Shown: positions 5,674-5,787 of the stretch, piece after piece
Position numbering within the stretch: the first letter of the stretch is position 1
Layout: the number at the start of each line of letters is the position of its first letter
Notes under the pieces: generated by a model
The model's database searches: none
What the model was told of the DNA's origin: nothing
Seen by the model: only the letters and a program-made list of their open reading frames with translations
NCBI GenBank assembly: GCA_009837685.1
Contig: VXTA01000117.1
Span: 1 to 5,787 of the forward strand
DNA: 5,787 bases
Reading direction: 5' to 3'
Source: Chloroflexota bacterium
GTDB lineage: Bacteria > Chloroflexota > Dehalococcoidia > Lucifugimonadales > Lucifugimonadaceae
Made by a program: the position numbers and the translations under genes

Positions 5674-5787
5674 TCAATCCCCCACTTCAGCCAGCAACTT
5701 CCGCAAATCTGAAATCTGATCTCTAAGCTGCGCCGCCGTCTCGAACTCCAACTCCCGCGCCGCACGCTTCATCTGACGCTCCAGATC
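5674..5787 (-). CDS. uvrB: UvrB, excinuclease ABC subunit B, C-terminal end (partial, 5' end outside window)
   Basis: The minus-strand frame entering from the right edge encodes 37 residues before TGA (5676-5674). They start DLERQMKRAARELEFETAAQ, continue LRDQISDLRK and end LLAEVGD. This is the UVR motif: an amphipathic helical hairpin with the hallmark A-x-x-LEFE-x-AA-x-LRD core, through which UvrB contacts UvrC in nucleotide excision repair. In UvrB the motif sits at the extreme C-terminus, as here; in UvrC it is internal and followed by several hundred residues. That makes UvrB much the better call, although other proteins that end with a UVR motif cannot be excluded from 37 residues. The gene was too short in this window to stand out as an open frame. 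No clear intrinsic terminator follows it. Confidence 0.85.
   Translation of the reverse strand, partial: DLERQMKRAARELEFETAAQLRDQISDLRKLLAEVGD

Noticed and set aside
5018..5726. Plus-strand open frames of 125 and 147 residues (5018-5395 and 5283-5726) opposite the flavin monooxygenase and uvrB
   Set aside because: Lie antisense to well-recognised genes, have Arg/His/Pro-rich translations with no family motif, and one runs across the uvrB 3' end.

Overview
The window looks like a housekeeping stretch of a bacterial chromosome with moderate to high GC. The best guess for the host is a free-living Chloroflexota bacterium, possibly of the marine SAR202/Dehalococcoidia type. That guess rests on the style of the sigma-70 factor, the limonene-monooxygenase-like flavin enzyme (this superfamily is known to be expanded in SAR202) and the general protein style. 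It was not tested by any search.

Layout. Positions 1-95 are an AT-rich leader with a strong Shine-Dalgarno sequence. Positions 96-1832 (+) encode the primary sigma factor RpoD/SigA, closed by a textbook intrinsic terminator at 1871-1912. The gap that follows holds a TATAAG box and a perfect 9-bp inverted repeat (1977-2001), then a malate synthase gene on the + strand. The open frame of that gene runs 2169-3710. Its family-like N-terminus, with a good ribosome binding site and ATG, begins at 2034, and the two parts are separated by one in-frame TAG at 2088-2090. A compact VapBC toxin-antitoxin pair follows (antitoxin 3845-4102, toxin 4099-4485, + strand, overlapping by 4 nt). Converging on it is a luciferase-like flavin monooxygenase (4482-5576, - strand); its stop codon overlaps the vapC stop within a shared TTAA. 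At the right edge, 5674-5787 (- strand) is the 3' end of uvrB, recognised by its C-terminal UVR motif.

How the genes relate. They do not form one pathway. RpoD directs general transcription, UvrB acts in nucleotide excision repair, malate synthase would complete the glyoxylate bypass (no isocitrate lyase is visible here), VapBC is a self-contained addiction or stress module, and the flavin enzyme probably oxidises an unknown organic substrate. No CRISPR array, tRNA, rRNA or insertion sequence is visible.

Most notable points. First, the single in-frame amber codon near the start of an otherwise intact malate synthase. Second, the palindrome beside its likely promoter. Third, the divergence of that malate synthase from the classical A form at several motifs, although its expected catalytic residues are kept. 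I saw no clearly new multi-gene system.
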